A DNA stretch of 50,852 bases from Motilibacter rhizosphaerae (GTDB lineage: Bacteria > Actinomycetota > Actinomycetes > Motilibacterales > Motilibacteraceae). The position numbers and the translations under genes are program-made. Of this stretch, positions 23,871 through 32,587 are shown piece after piece; position 1 is the stretch's first letter; every line of letters begins with the position of its first letter. The notes below the pieces were generated by a model that worked only from the letters and a program-made list of their open reading frames with translations, was not told the DNA's origin and did not search any database. The stretch lies in assembly GCF_004216915.1 (NCBI RefSeq), contig NZ_SGXD01000008.1, forward strand, positions 1 to 50,852. Reading direction: 5' to 3'.

Positions 23871-24377
23871 ATGGACGACCAGCCAGACGGCTTCACCCAG
23901 GTCCGGGTGCTCGACGAGCCCGGGTGCCTCGTGCTCGAGATCAGCGGTGACGCGCCCGACCGCCGCATCGCGGAGTTCCGGGCCGATGTCGGAGGCGCTG
24001 TCACCGGACGACCCGACGGTCTCGTCATCGACCTCACGCGCCTGCGCAGCTGGGAGCACGAGGCGCAGGGCTTCCTGCTCAACCTCGTCCGCCGTGAGCG
24101 GCACCGCGGCAGGACGGTCGTGGTGCGCGGCCTAAAGGGCACCGCCGCCGCCCAGGCGCAGGCGAGCGGGATGCGGCTGCTGATCGTGCGGGGTTCCGGC
24201 GAGCCGGGCCTGCCACCCGCCCAGCTGGTGGCGGCGTCCGCGGCGACAGCCCCTGCCGACGTCGAGCGTGACCCGCGGACCCACCGGCCCAGCCGGCACA
24301 CGACCTGCAGGTTCGGGCACCCCGGGGTGGCCGGCTCGCCGCGCTGCGACGAGGGTCACCTCGTCCTCCCGCTCTAG
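23871..24377 (+). CDS. STAS-like protein lacking the phosphorylatable serine
   Basis: 168 residues from ATG 23871. Residues about 8-105 have a STAS-like pattern: CLVLEISGDAPD as the first strands, GLVIDLTRLRSWEHEAQGFLL at the position where anti-sigma antagonists have DxSG, then GRTVVVRGL. The usual Ser is replaced by the EHEAQG region, so phosphorylation control is not expected. The C-terminal 50 residues contain a Cys/His pattern (TCRFGHPG, PRCDEGH). It ends at TAG six bases before, and in the same frame as, the GGDEF-EAL gene, so the two are probably co-expressed. The assignment rests on pattern only. Confidence 0.55.
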   Translation: MDDQPDGFTQVRVLDEPGCLVLEISGDAPDRRIAEFRADVGGAVTGRPDGLVIDLTRLRSWEHEAQGFLLNLVRRERHRGRTVVVRGLKGTAAAQAQASGMRLLIVRGSGEPGLPPAQLVAASAATAPADVERDPRTHRPSRHTTCRFGHPGVAGSPRCDEGHLVLPL

Positions 24378-24383
24378 CCCCGG

Positions 24384-26063
24384 GTGGAGCTGGAGGACTG
24401 GTCCGCGCTCGCCGAGGGCCTGGGCGACAACCCCGGGGAGGGGGTCGTGCTGCTGCGGGCCGTACCCGACGGCAGCGGGGGTACTGACTTCCTGCACGAG
24501 TACGCGAACGGTGCGACGGAGCGGGTGATGCGGCAGGGCCCCCTCGCGGGGGTGCCGCTCTCCGCCGTCCTGCCCACCGGCAGTGGGCCGCTCCTCGCCG
24601 CGCTGCGCCAGCTGCAGCTGACGGGGGGCCGCTGGGAGGGTGAGCTGCCCTGGCCCAGCAGCGCCGATCCCTCGGGCTCCCCCGGGACGTGGGCGGTCGT
24701 GTGCGTGGCCGTGGGCAGGGAGCGCTACGCCTGCCAGTACCGCGACGTCTCCCCGCAGCGCGAGGCTCTGCGGGCGCTCGCCCACGACGCGCTGCACGAC
24801 GCCCTCACCGGGCTCGCCAACCGCCGCCTGTTCGAGGAGCGGGTGGGTCGTGCTCGTGCGCGGCTCGCCAGGCACCGCGCGCCCCTCGCCCTCGTGCTCT
24901 GCGACCTCGACGGCTTCAAGGAGGTCAACGACCGCCTGGGGCACGCCGCCGGCGACGCTCTGCTCCAGGAGGTCTCCCGCCGCATGGAGGCGGCGCTGCG
25001 CCCCGAGGACACGGTCGCCCGCTTCGGCGGCGACGAGTTCGTCCTGCTGTTGGAGGACCTCCCCGACACGGTCGTCGCGCCTGTGCGGGCAGCGGAGCGG
25101 GTGCGAGCGGCCGTCGGCGGGGAGTACGTCCTGGAGGGGCGCGCCGTCCACCTGACGCTGTCCCTCGGCGTCGTCACGACGAGCTCCCCGCTGCCCGCCG
25201 AGGAGCTCCTCCGCATGGCCGACACCGCGCTGTACGAGGCGAAGCGGAGGGGCCGTGACAGGACGGAGGTCTTCAGCCCCCGTCTGCGCGAGCACGCCTC
25301 GCTGCGGGCAGACGTCGCCGACGAGCTGCGCCGCGCCCTGGCCCACGGCGAGCTGGTCGTGCACTACCAGCCGAAGACGGAGCTGGCGACAGGGCGCATC
25401 GCCGGTGTCGAGGCCCTCGTGCGCTGGGAGCACCCGCAGCGCGGCCTGCTCCTGCCTGAGGACTTCCTGGAGGCCGCGCTCGACAGTGGCCTGATCCTCC
25501 CGCTGGGCGCGTTCGTGCTCGACCGGGCGTGCCGGGACGTGCAGGGCTGGCGCGGGGGCGAGGGTGTCCGGCTCCAGGTCAACACCTCGGCCGAGGAGGT
25601 GCTCCACCCGGGCCTCGTCGGCGCCGTCAGCAGTGCCCTGTCCGGAAGCGGGCTCGACCCCGGCCGGCTCGAGCTGGAGGTGACCGAGACCAGAGCCTTC
25701 GCCGACGTCGACGCCGCAGCCCACCAGCTGGACCAGGTAGCCGCCCTCGGCGTCACCTTCGCGCTCGACGACTTCGGGACGGGGGCGTCCTCGCTCGCGT
25801 GGCTGCAGCGCTTCCCGGTGAGCTGCGTCAAGATCGACCAGTCCTTCGTGCGCCACCTCGCCACGAGCAGCACGGACGCCGCGATCGCGGCGGCCGTGGT
25901 CACCCTCGGCCACGCGCTCGGGCTGCAGGTCGTGGCCGAGGGCATCGAGGACGCCCGGCAGCTCGAGCTGGTCACCGCGCTGGACGTGGACCTCGGTCAG
26001 GGGTTCTACCTGGGACGACCGGCCAGCAGCGCCGAAACCGAGGCGTTGCTGCTCGCGCGCTGA
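24384..26063 (+). CDS. GGDEF-EAL c-di-GMP turnover protein with N-terminal PAS-like region
   Basis: 559 residues, no membrane segment. A PAS-like region (1-125) is followed by GGDEF (about 130-290: DALTGLANRR, LCDLDGFKEVND, active loop ARFGGDEF, I-site RPED) and EAL (about 305-555: GVEALVRW, NTSAEEV, ELEVTET, ALDDFGTG, VKIDQSFV, VAEGIED, QGFYLG). All metal-binding and catalytic positions of both domains appear intact, so it may both make and hydrolyse c-di-GMP, with the PAS region setting the balance. GTG 24384 has no clear ribosome-binding site and lies six bases after the STAS-like gene in the same frame; coupled translation is likely. Confidence 0.92.
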   Translation: MELEDWSALAEGLGDNPGEGVVLLRAVPDGSGGTDFLHEYANGATERVMRQGPLAGVPLSAVLPTGSGPLLAALRQLQLTGGRWEGELPWPSSADPSGSPGTWAVVCVAVGRERYACQYRDVSPQREALRALAHDALHDALTGLANRRLFEERVGRARARLARHRAPLALVLCDLDGFKEVNDRLGHAAGDALLQEVSRRMEAALRPEDTVARFGGDEFVLLLEDLPDTVVAPVRAAERVRAAVGGEYVLEGRAVHLTLSLGVVTTSSPLPAEELLRMADTALYEAKRRGRDRTEVFSPRLREHASLRADVADELRRALAHGELVVHYQPKTELATGRIAGVEALVRWEHPQRGLLLPEDFLEAALDSGLILPLGAFVLDRACRDVQGWRGGEGVRLQVNTSAEEVLHPGLVGAVSSALSGSGLDPGRLELEVTETRAFADVDAAAHQLDQVAALGVTFALDDFGTGASSLAWLQRFPVSCVKIDQSFVRHLATSSTDAAIAAAVVTLGHALGLQVVAEGIEDARQLELVTALDVDLGQGFYLGRPASSAETEALLLAR

Positions 26064-26480
26064 CGTGCGCGCTGCTGCAGGCACGGTACGGCCCCGACAT
26101 CGTCCCCCGACTGTCGCTCATCAGGAGCGGACTTGCCCGCGCGACGTCCGCTCACCGGCACCACGGGACGTCCGGGCGCGTGCTCGACTCGTTCCCTCGC
26201 TTCCCGGCCCGAGGCGGACGGAGGTCGCCCGTTGCTCCGCCACGTCGGAACGCCCGGCTGCTCAGGACGAGCCACCTCCGCGGGTGCCCGTGGTCCCCGC
26301 CCGGCTCGCGTCGTCGCGGGCGGAGGTCGGCGCGAGTGCCCGCCGCGTACGGGGAGGCGCACAGGTCCATCGCGTTGCCGCAGGTGCGCATGTCGCGCCA
26401 CACGCGGCTGCCGCGCGACTGGTCGTAGGACGCCGCGCCGCACGGCCCCTTCGGGCATGCCCAGGCCGAGGAGCTCGCCG
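26064..26480. other. 417-bp region without a convincing gene
   Basis: Open frames exist on both strands but are Arg/Pro/Ala-rich shadows. On the minus strand near 26340-26450 a short stretch (YDQSRGSRVWRDMRTCGN) resembles the end of a CGNR zinc-finger protein but lacks the first Cys and everything around it, so at most it is a decayed fragment. Confidence 0.5.
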
Positions 26481-27233
26481 TCAGCGCTGACCCCCGCTGA
26501 CGAACAGCACCTCCCCGGTGATCCACCGGGCGGCATCGGAGGCCAGGAAGGCCACCACCTGGCCGTAGTCCTCGGGTACGCCCAGCCGGCCCAGGGGGAT
26601 CTCCGCGACCGCGGCCTCGGCTGCCGGCGATCCGGGGAAGCCCATCGCGCGGGTGCCGTCGGTGTCGGACGCGCTCGGCGCGACGGCATTGACCCGTACG
26701 CCGCGCGGGGCCAGTTCCCTGGCCGCCACGCGGGTCGCGGAGTTCAGGGCGCTCTTGGTCGCGACGTACACGGAGCTGAACGGTGGGTGGGTGGAGGTGC
26801 CGGCGGTGGAGATGTTGACGATCGAGGCGGACCGGCCGAGGTCGTCCTGAGCCGCGAAGGCCTGCATGGTCAGCAGCGGGCCGAGCACGTTCGTGTCCAC
26901 CTGGCGGTGGAAGTCCTCCTCGGTCAGGGCGGAGAGCGGCGCGAACGCGACGACCGCGGCGTTGTTGACGAGGATGTCGACGGGGCCGAAGGCGTTGCGG
27001 GCAGCGGTGAACATCGCCTCGACGTCGGCGCGCTGGCCGACGTCACCCTGCACCGCGAGCGCCTGTCCTCCCGCGGCGACGATGTCGTCCACGACCCTCT
27101 GAGCGCCGGCGGCGTCAGTCCGGTAGTTCACCACCACTGCGGCCCCTGCGGCGGCGAGAGCGGAGGCGAGATGGGCGCCGATCCCCTTGGAGGCGCCGGT
27201 GACGAGTGCTGTGCGGTTCTTCAGATCGCTCAT
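26481..27233 (-). CDS. Short-chain dehydrogenase/reductase (SDR)
   Basis: 250 residues, classical SDR length. The NAD(P)-binding motif TGASKGIG lies at about residues 12-19, with NNAAVV near 90. The catalytic residues are visible as Ser in NISTAGTS and YVATK. The C-terminal GEVLFVSGGQR is the usual SDR ending (DGG-like). An Arg after the first Rossmann fold (NYRTD) suggests NADP preference. It starts at ATG 27233, divergent from an HxlR regulator, an arrangement in which HxlR proteins commonly repress the oxidoreductase until a quinone or aldehyde is sensed. The substrate is not predictable. Confidence 0.92.
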   Translation of the reverse strand: MSDLKNRTALVTGASKGIGAHLASALAAAGAAVVVNYRTDAAGAQRVVDDIVAAGGQALAVQGDVGQRADVEAMFTAARNAFGPVDILVNNAAVVAFAPLSALTEEDFHRQVDTNVLGPLLTMQAFAAQDDLGRSASIVNISTAGTSTHPPFSSVYVATKSALNSATRVAARELAPRGVRVNAVAPSASDTDGTRAMGFPGSPAAEAAVAEIPLGRLGVPEDYGQVVAFLASDAARWITGEVLFVSGGQR

Positions 27234-27258
27234 GGCACTGACGCTAGGGAACGTGCTC

Positions 27259-27292
27259 ACTTCTCGGAAGTAGGCACCTTTTGGTAAGGTGC
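27259..27292. promoter_or_regulatory. Two inverted repeats between the SDR and HxlR genes
   Basis: ACTTCTCGGAAGT (27259-27271, 5-bp arms) and GCACCTT-TTGGT-AAGGTGC (27274-27292, perfect 7-bp arms). The second overlaps a TAAGGT -10-like sequence just before ATG 27297. They fill the 63-bp divergent promoter and are the obvious binding sites for the HxlR protein. Confidence 0.75.
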
Positions 27293-27296
27293 TGCC

Positions 27297-27710
27297 ATGC
27301 CGGTGAGTCCGCAGCTGCAGTCCGCGTTCCGGCTCCTCGCCGGCGACACCTTCGACCGCCGCTGTCCCTCCCGCGCCATCTCCGACCAGGTGACCACCCG
27401 CTGGGGCACCCTGATCATCGCGGCACTCATCACTGGCCCGCACCGCTTCTCCGAGCTGCACCAGCGGATCGGCGGCATCAGCCAGAAGATGCTGTCGCAG
27501 AACCTGAAGTCGCTGGCCCGGGCAGGGCTGGTCGACCGGCACGTGGAGGCGACGACCCCGCCCCAGGTGACCTACTCGCTCACCGCGCTCGGTGAGAGCC
27601 TCGCCGAGCCCCTCTGCGGACTGCTGACCTGGTTCGGTGCCCACACCGACGACCTCCTCGCTGCTCAGGAGCGCTACGACAGCGGGTCGACGGTGGCGGC
27701 GCAGGCCTGA
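27297..27710 (+). CDS. HxlR-family transcriptional regulator
   Basis: 137 residues. The winged HTH of the HxlR (DUF24) family: CPSRAISDQVTTRWGTLII, ALITGPHRFSELHQRIGGISQKML, LKSLARAGLVDR and the wing VTYSLTALGESL. A Cys near residue 23 (RRCPSR) sits where redox-sensing members such as YodB and QorR carry their thiol, so oxidative or electrophile control is possible. It is divergent from the SDR gene, with two palindromes in between, which implies autoregulation and control of the SDR. Confidence 0.92.
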   Translation: MPVSPQLQSAFRLLAGDTFDRRCPSRAISDQVTTRWGTLIIAALITGPHRFSELHQRIGGISQKMLSQNLKSLARAGLVDRHVEATTPPQVTYSLTALGESLAEPLCGLLTWFGAHTDDLLAAQERYDSGSTVAAQA

Positions 27711-27773
27711 GCGCACGCCGGCAGCCGAGCGGGGGCCTGGACGGAGGACTCCGGGCAGGAGGCGGGCGAGCCC

Positions 27774-27802
27774 TTGACACCCCTGTGAAGCGGGGGAATA
27801 GT
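27774..27802 (+). promoter_or_regulatory. Sigma-70-type promoter of the carboxylesterase gene
   Basis: TTGACA (27774-27779), 17-bp spacer, AATAGT (27797-27802). A consensus -35 is rare in such GC-rich DNA. The leader to GTG 27921 would be about 110 nt. Confidence 0.65.
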
Positions 27803-27920
27803 CGCTTTCGCCTGCGTAGGTCCTAGGCAGAACCTCGGTGAGGGGCAGGCAGACGTGGCCGCCCTCCCGCCGCCCGCGCGCGCTCGTGCGGACATCCAGT
27901 ACCCCGACGAAGGGACGACT

Positions 27921-29552
27921 GTGACCACTGCCCTGACCCTCCTCCCCGCTGCCCGACGGCGCAGGAGGACCCGCGCGCGCAGGCTCTCCGCCCTCGCGAC
28001 CGCGACGGCCGCGCTGGTGGTCGGCGCCGGCGCTCTCACGCCCACCACCGCGTCGGCAGCGCCGGGCCCCGTCGTGACGACGGCGTCCGGTGCCGTCCGT
28101 GGCAGCAGCAGCGGCGGTGTGGACGCGTTCCTCGGCATCCCGTACGCCGCGGCGCCCACCGGCGCCCTGCGCTGGAAGCCGCCGCAGCCCGCAACGCCGT
28201 GGCCGGGCACGCGCGACGCCACGGCCTTCGGCAACCCCTGTCCGGTGCTGCCCAGCACCAACGGCCCGCGGTCCGAGACCGAGGACTGCCTCGTCATCAA
28301 CGTGTGGCGTCCCGCCGGTGTGCAAGCGGGAGCCCGCCTGCCCGTGCACGTGTTCATCCACGGCGGCGGCCTGGTCAACGGCAGCGGCGCCCAGAACGAC
28401 GAGACCAAGCTCGTCCACGACACCGGCGTGATCGGCGTCTCCTTCAACTACCGGCTCGGGGTCTTCGGTTTCCTCGGCCTGCCCGCCCTCACCTCCGAGG
28501 GCGGCGAGTCGGGCAACTACGGGTTCCTCGACCAGCAGGCGGCGCTGCGCTGGGTGCAGGCGAACATCGCCCGCTTCGGCGGCAAGCCCGGAGCCGTCAC
28601 CATCGACGGTGAGTCCGCCGGCGGCTTCTCCGTCTGCGGGCACCTCGTCGCGCCGGGCTCGCGCGGACTCTTCAAGCGGGCGATGATCCAGAGCGGCTCG
28701 TGCCCGAGCATCACCCAAGCTAGGGCGGAGGCGAACGGCGCAGCCTTCGCCGCCAAGACCGGTTGCGCGGCAGGGGATCTGTCGTGCCTGCGGGGTCTCC
28801 CGGTGGCGACGCTGCTCGACGCGAGCTCGTCGTTCGGACCGTCCTTCGTCAGCGGCACGTCGACGTTCCCGGTCGCGCCGAAGGATGCCGTGGCAGCAGG
28901 GCAGTTCGCCCGCGTACCGATCCTCGTCGGCGCCAACCGCGACGAAGGCCGTACTTTCGCCCAGGGCTTCATCGGGCAGGGCCAGTCGGCGTACCTCGCC
29001 TGGGTCAACGGCACGTTCGGCTCCAACGCGCCAGCAGTCCTCGCGCACTACCCGTGGCCCGCGACGTCGGACCAGTTCACCGCGGCGTACCTCGTGGCAG
29101 CGGTCGAGACCGACTCCGGCATCCTCGCCCAGATCGGCGGCTGCGGACTGCGTGACGTCGTCCGGACCTTCGCGCAGTGGACTCGGACCTACGCCTACGA
29201 GTTCGACAACCGCACCGGCCCCGGGCTCGTCCAGATCCCGGGCTACGTCTGGGGTGCCGGCCATGCCGCCGAGCTCGCCTACATCTGGCCGTCCTTCAAC
29301 AACGGCACGCCCATCGCACCGCTGTTCAACGCGGGTGAGCAGCAGCTCGCCAACGAGATGACGCAGTACTGGGGCGCCTTCACGAAGAACGGTCGCCCGC
29401 GCGTCGCCGGCCTGCCGTCCTGGCCGCGCTACGACCACCGCGGGTCGATGATCTCGCTGCGCCCGGCGGGCGCCAGCACCACCATCAACGACAGCACCTT
29501 CTCCGCCGAGCACCAGTGCTCGTTCTGGAACAGCCTGCCCGCGCAGAGCTGA
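27921..29552 (+). CDS. Secreted type-B carboxylesterase/lipase
   Basis: 543 residues. Signal peptide of about 45 residues (RRRRRTRARR, hydrophobic core, TTASAAPG). The alpha/beta-hydrolase fold of the carboxylesterase B family: FLGIPYAAAP, EDCLVINVWRP, the oxyanion-hole FIHGGGLVNGSG, and nucleophile Ser232 in IDGESAGGFS. Glu342 in NRDEGRTF and His448 in GAGHAAEL complete the triad. Cys pairs (NPCPV/EDCL, GCAAGDLSC) match the family disulfides. GTG 27921 has AAGGGA six bases upstream. It hydrolyses carboxylic esters outside the cell; the natural substrate is unknown. The gene is monocistronic, with its own promoter and a terminator hairpin. Confidence 0.93.
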   Translation: MTTALTLLPAARRRRRTRARRLSALATATAALVVGAGALTPTTASAAPGPVVTTASGAVRGSSSGGVDAFLGIPYAAAPTGALRWKPPQPATPWPGTRDATAFGNPCPVLPSTNGPRSETEDCLVINVWRPAGVQAGARLPVHVFIHGGGLVNGSGAQNDETKLVHDTGVIGVSFNYRLGVFGFLGLPALTSEGGESGNYGFLDQQAALRWVQANIARFGGKPGAVTIDGESAGGFSVCGHLVAPGSRGLFKRAMIQSGSCPSITQARAEANGAAFAAKTGCAAGDLSCLRGLPVATLLDASSSFGPSFVSGTSTFPVAPKDAVAAGQFARVPILVGANRDEGRTFAQGFIGQGQSAYLAWVNGTFGSNAPAVLAHYPWPATSDQFTAAYLVAAVETDSGILAQIGGCGLRDVVRTFAQWTRTYAYEFDNRTGPGLVQIPGYVWGAGHAAELAYIWPSFNNGTPIAPLFNAGEQQLANEMTQYWGAFTKNGRPRVAGLPSWPRYDHRGSMISLRPAGASTTINDSTFSAEHQCSFWNSLPAQS

Positions 29553-29568
29553 TCCGGCCCAGCAGTGC

Positions 29569-29602
29569 CGCGCCGCAGTCCCGACGGGGACTGCGGCGCG
29601 GT
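29569..29602. terminator. Bidirectional terminator hairpin
   Basis: CCGCGCCGCAGTCCC - GACG - GGGACTGCGGCGCGG, a perfect 15-bp stem in the 55-bp gap between the convergent carboxylesterase and ROK genes. Confidence 0.85.
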
Positions 29603-29607
29603 CTGCG

Positions 29608-30801
29608 TCAGACGTGGAAGGAACGGCGCGGGCGTACGGGTTCGGGGAGCTGCTCGAGCGCCGCGCGGATGGCCCCCCGGATGTCGGAGTCCGGCCCCAC
29701 CAGGGCGAATTCCGGCTCGGCGTGCCCCGTCGAGATCGCCTCGGCGCGGACGGTCTCGCGGAAGAGCTCGAAGTACGCCGTGGCCCCCTGCGCGTACGCC
29801 GTGCCGCCGAGCAGGACGATGCTCGGGTTCAGCATGTTCACCATCCACGCAGTGGCGCGGCCCACCTCGACGGCCGCCTCGTGGAGCAGGCCGTCCACGC
29901 GAGCGTTGCCGACCGCGGCCAGCCCGGCCAGCGTGTGCGGGATCTCCTTGCGCCGCAGGACCTGTCGCACCTTGCGGTCGATCGCCCAGCCCGCGGCGAC
30001 CGTCTCGAGGCAGCCGGCCCTGCCGCAGATGCACGGGTCCGTCGAGCTGGTCGTGCGGCAGTGGCCCAGCTCTCCGACGGCGCCGGCGGCCCCGTGGACG
30101 ACGCGTCCACGGGTCACCGCACCGGCGGCCAGGCCGATGTGCAGGAACACCATGAGCACCTCGTCGTGCCCGACGGCGGCGCCGTCCGCGAGCTCGCCGA
30201 GCACGGCGGCCGAGGGCGGGCTCAGCACGGTGACGGGCACGTCGAGCCGTCGTGCCAGCGGTTCCTTGAGCGGCACGTCGGTCCACCCGTACGGCGGGAA
30301 CGACAGGCAGACCCCGGTGCGCCGGTCGATGAGGCCCGGTGACAGGACGGTGACCGCCCCCAGCGGCGGCGTCCCGGGGACCCCGGCCAGTCGCTCGACC
30401 TCGTCGGCCACCTCCTCGAGGCACCGCTCGGACGAGAGGTCCACGTGGATGAGCGACCGCTCGCGGACCGCGCCCGAGGCGTCGCAGAGGGTGACCGCCA
30501 CTTCGCCCTGGTAGAGCGCGCACACGGCGACGGAGGCGACCTCCGGGCGGAAGCGCAGGAGCGAGCCGGGGCGCCCGCCCTGGGGACGCGCTGCGGCATC
30601 GACGGCGCCGTCCTCGACGAGCACGCCGGCGCGGAGCAGCGAGGCCACGATCGCGGCGATGGTCGAGCGCGACAGGCCCGTGGCGCGACCCAGGTCGGCG
30701 CGGCTCGCCGGCCCGTCCTCGCGCAGGATCCCGGCCACCAGGACCTCGTTGGCGTCGCGCAGCAGCGAGGTGCTCCCGTGCGCGCCCGGGGCCGGGGACA
30801 T
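29608..30801 (-). CDS. ROK-family transcriptional regulator
   Basis: 397 residues. The N-terminal winged HTH (about 10-75: LLRDANEVLVAGILREDGPASRADLGRATGLSRSTIAAIV) is followed by an ROK sugar-kinase-like domain. The ROK zinc motif is present as GHC...CICGRAGCLET, but the kinase catalytic Asp motif is not obvious, as in NagC/XylR-type repressors. It likely senses a sugar or sugar phosphate. ATG 30801 is used because upstream sequence is low-complexity. It is divergent from a 74-residue membrane protein gene. No sugar transport operon is next to it, so the regulated genes are elsewhere or it controls itself. Confidence 0.9.
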   Translation of the reverse strand: MSPAPGAHGSTSLLRDANEVLVAGILREDGPASRADLGRATGLSRSTIAAIVASLLRAGVLVEDGAVDAAARPQGGRPGSLLRFRPEVASVAVCALYQGEVAVTLCDASGAVRERSLIHVDLSSERCLEEVADEVERLAGVPGTPPLGAVTVLSPGLIDRRTGVCLSFPPYGWTDVPLKEPLARRLDVPVTVLSPPSAAVLGELADGAAVGHDEVLMVFLHIGLAAGAVTRGRVVHGAAGAVGELGHCRTTSSTDPCICGRAGCLETVAAGWAIDRKVRQVLRRKEIPHTLAGLAAVGNARVDGLLHEAAVEVGRATAWMVNMLNPSIVLLGGTAYAQGATAYFELFRETVRAEAISTGHAEPEFALVGPDSDIRGAIRAALEQLPEPVRPRRSFHV

Positions 30802-30862
30802 GCGGCCGAGTCTAGGAGACGGAGCGCGGGCAGCAGCCCCGGGAGAGGAGGAGGATGGCGTC

Positions 30863-31087
30863 GTGGACGACCGACGACAGCGCACGAGCGCGCCGCACCC
30901 TCCCGCGCAGGTGGCCCTCGGCCTGGCGGCGCTCTTCACGGTCGCCTGGGTGGTCAAGGACCTGCTGGCCGGTACGGGCCTGCTGCACGCGCTCGTCGCC
31001 GGGCTGCTGACCGGGGCGTGCGCCGGCGCGATCTACTGGGTCGTCCTCCGGGTCATCCGCACGGTGGGCGACGCGGAGGACGACTAG
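30863..31087 (+). CDS. Small two-helix membrane protein
   Basis: 74 residues. A charged N-terminus (DDRRQRTSAPH) is followed by two hydrophobic helices (VALGLAALFTVAWVV and HALVAGLLTGACAGAIYWVVL) and an acidic tail (GDAEDD). GTG 30863 has GGAGGAGGA eight bases upstream. It stops three bases before the end of the convergent zwf gene. The family is not recognised and the function unknown. Confidence 0.7.
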   Translation: MDDRRQRTSAPHPPAQVALGLAALFTVAWVVKDLLAGTGLLHALVAGLLTGACAGAIYWVVLRVIRTVGDAEDD

Positions 31088-31090
31088 CGC

Positions 31091-32587
31091 TCAGCGCGGG
31101 CTGCGCCAGGTCCGCTCGAACGGCAGGCGCCAGGCGTGCGGCGCGACGAGCTGGTGGATGGCGTTCGGCCCCCAGGACCCCGGCGCGTACGGCTTCACCG
31201 GCGGCGGGTCCTGCAGCAGCGGCATCGAGCGCTCCCACAGGCTCTCGATGCCCTCGGCGGTGGTGAACAGCGTGTGGTCGTCGCGCATGGCGTCGAGGAT
31301 GAGCCGCTCGTACGCCTCGAGCACGTCACCGGCGTGCGAGGTGTCGTGCGCCGAGAACTGCATGGACAGCTTGTCCATCCGCATGCCCGGCCCCGGCCGC
31401 TTGCCGTAGAACGACAGCGACACCTTGGTCTCGTCCGCGAGGTCGAAGGTGAGGTGGTCCGGGCCCTGGCGCCCGACGCCGGAGCCTGTGGGGAACATCG
31501 ACTTCGGCGCCTCGCGGAAGGCGATGGAGATGATGCGCTGGCCCTCGGCCATGCGCTTGCCGGTGCGCAGGTAGAACGGCACTCCCGCCCAGCGCCAGTT
31601 GTCGATGCCTGCGCGCAGGGCGATGAAGGTCTCGGTCTCAGAGTCCGGGTGGACGCCCTCCTCGTTGCGGTAGCCGATGTACTGGCCGCGGACGACGTCC
31701 TCGGGGTTGATCGGGAGCAGGGAGCGGAAGACCTTGTTCTTCTCCTCGCTGATCGCCCGCGGCTCCAGAGCGGTGGGCGGCTCGATGGCGACGAAGGCCA
31801 TGACCTGGAACAGGTGCGTGACGACCATGTCCTTGTACGCGCCGGTGACGTCGTAGAAGCCGGCGCGACGGTCGAGCCCCAGGGTCTCCGGGATGTCGAT
31901 CTGGATGTGGTCGATGAAGTTGCGGTTCCAGATGGGCTCGAACAGGCCGTTGGCGAAGCGGAAGGCCAGGATGTTCTGCGCCGCCTCCTTGCCGAGGAAG
32001 TGGTCGATGCGGAAGATCTGGCTCTCGTCGAAGACGGCGTGGACCTGCTCGTTGAGCCGGATCGCGCTCTCCAGGTCGGTGCCGAACGGCTTCTCCATGA
32101 TGACCCGGGAGCGCTCCACGAGGCCCGCGTCCCTCAGCATGGTGACGACCGCGAGCGCGGCCCGCGGCGGGACCGAGAGGTAGTGCAGGCGGCGCACGCC
32201 CGGGCCCAGCTCGCCCTCGGCCTCCGCGACCGCCTTGGCGAGCGCCTCGGGCCCTGCGCTCTGCGGGACGTAGCGCAGCTTGCCGGCGAACTCCGCCCAC
32301 TGCTCGGTGTTCAGCGGGTGCGAGCTGAACTCCTCCACCGCCTCGAAGGCGAACTCGCGGAACTGGTCCGTGCTGAGGTCCTCGAGGGAGGTCGCGACCA
32401 CCTGCACGTCCGGGGTGAGCGCGGACAGCGCGAGGTACGCCAGGCCCGGCAGGAGCTTGCGCCGCGAGAGGTCGCCGGTCGCGCCGAACAGCACGATGAC
32501 GTGGGGGTCGAGGTGGTCGGGCTCGCGGCTGTAGGACCGCGCGCTGGGGTCCGGGTATGCCACGGTCTGGGCGCGTCCGTCTGCCAT
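31091..32587 (-). CDS. zwf: Glucose-6-phosphate 1-dehydrogenase
   Basis: 498 residues, normal length. It oxidises glucose-6-phosphate to 6-phosphogluconolactone with NADP, the first step of the oxidative pentose phosphate pathway. The coenzyme-binding GATGDLSRRKLLPGL lies at about residues 34-48. The active-site signature RIDHFLGKE carries the catalytic His and substrate Lys, and IMEKPFG is conserved. ATG 32587 gives a short non-conserved N-terminus. Unusually for actinobacteria, no opcA, transaldolase, transketolase or pgl gene is adjacent, so this may be an extra isozyme. Confidence 0.95.
   Translation of the reverse strand: MADGRAQTVAYPDPSARSYSREPDHLDPHVIVLFGATGDLSRRKLLPGLAYLALSALTPDVQVVATSLEDLSTDQFREFAFEAVEEFSSHPLNTEQWAEFAGKLRYVPQSAGPEALAKAVAEAEGELGPGVRRLHYLSVPPRAALAVVTMLRDAGLVERSRVIMEKPFGTDLESAIRLNEQVHAVFDESQIFRIDHFLGKEAAQNILAFRFANGLFEPIWNRNFIDHIQIDIPETLGLDRRAGFYDVTGAYKDMVVTHLFQVMAFVAIEPPTALEPRAISEEKNKVFRSLLPINPEDVVRGQYIGYRNEEGVHPDSETETFIALRAGIDNWRWAGVPFYLRTGKRMAEGQRIISIAFREAPKSMFPTGSGVGRQGPDHLTFDLADETKVSLSFYGKRPGPGMRMDKLSMQFSAHDTSHAGDVLEAYERLILDAMRDDHTLFTTAEGIESLWERSMPLLQDPPPVKPYAPGSWGPNAIHQLVAPHAWRLPFERTWRSPR

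Noticed and set aside
26340-26450. CGNR zinc-finger protein on the minus strand
   Set aside because: Only a short YDQSRGSRVWRDMRTCGN stretch matches, the first Cys is Arg, and no domain precedes it.
26481-29513. Very long open frame on the minus strand opposite the carboxylesterase
   Set aside because: Only its last 250 codons (the SDR) are protein-like; the rest is an Arg/Gly/Ala-rich shadow of the plus-strand esterase caused by GC-rich third positions.
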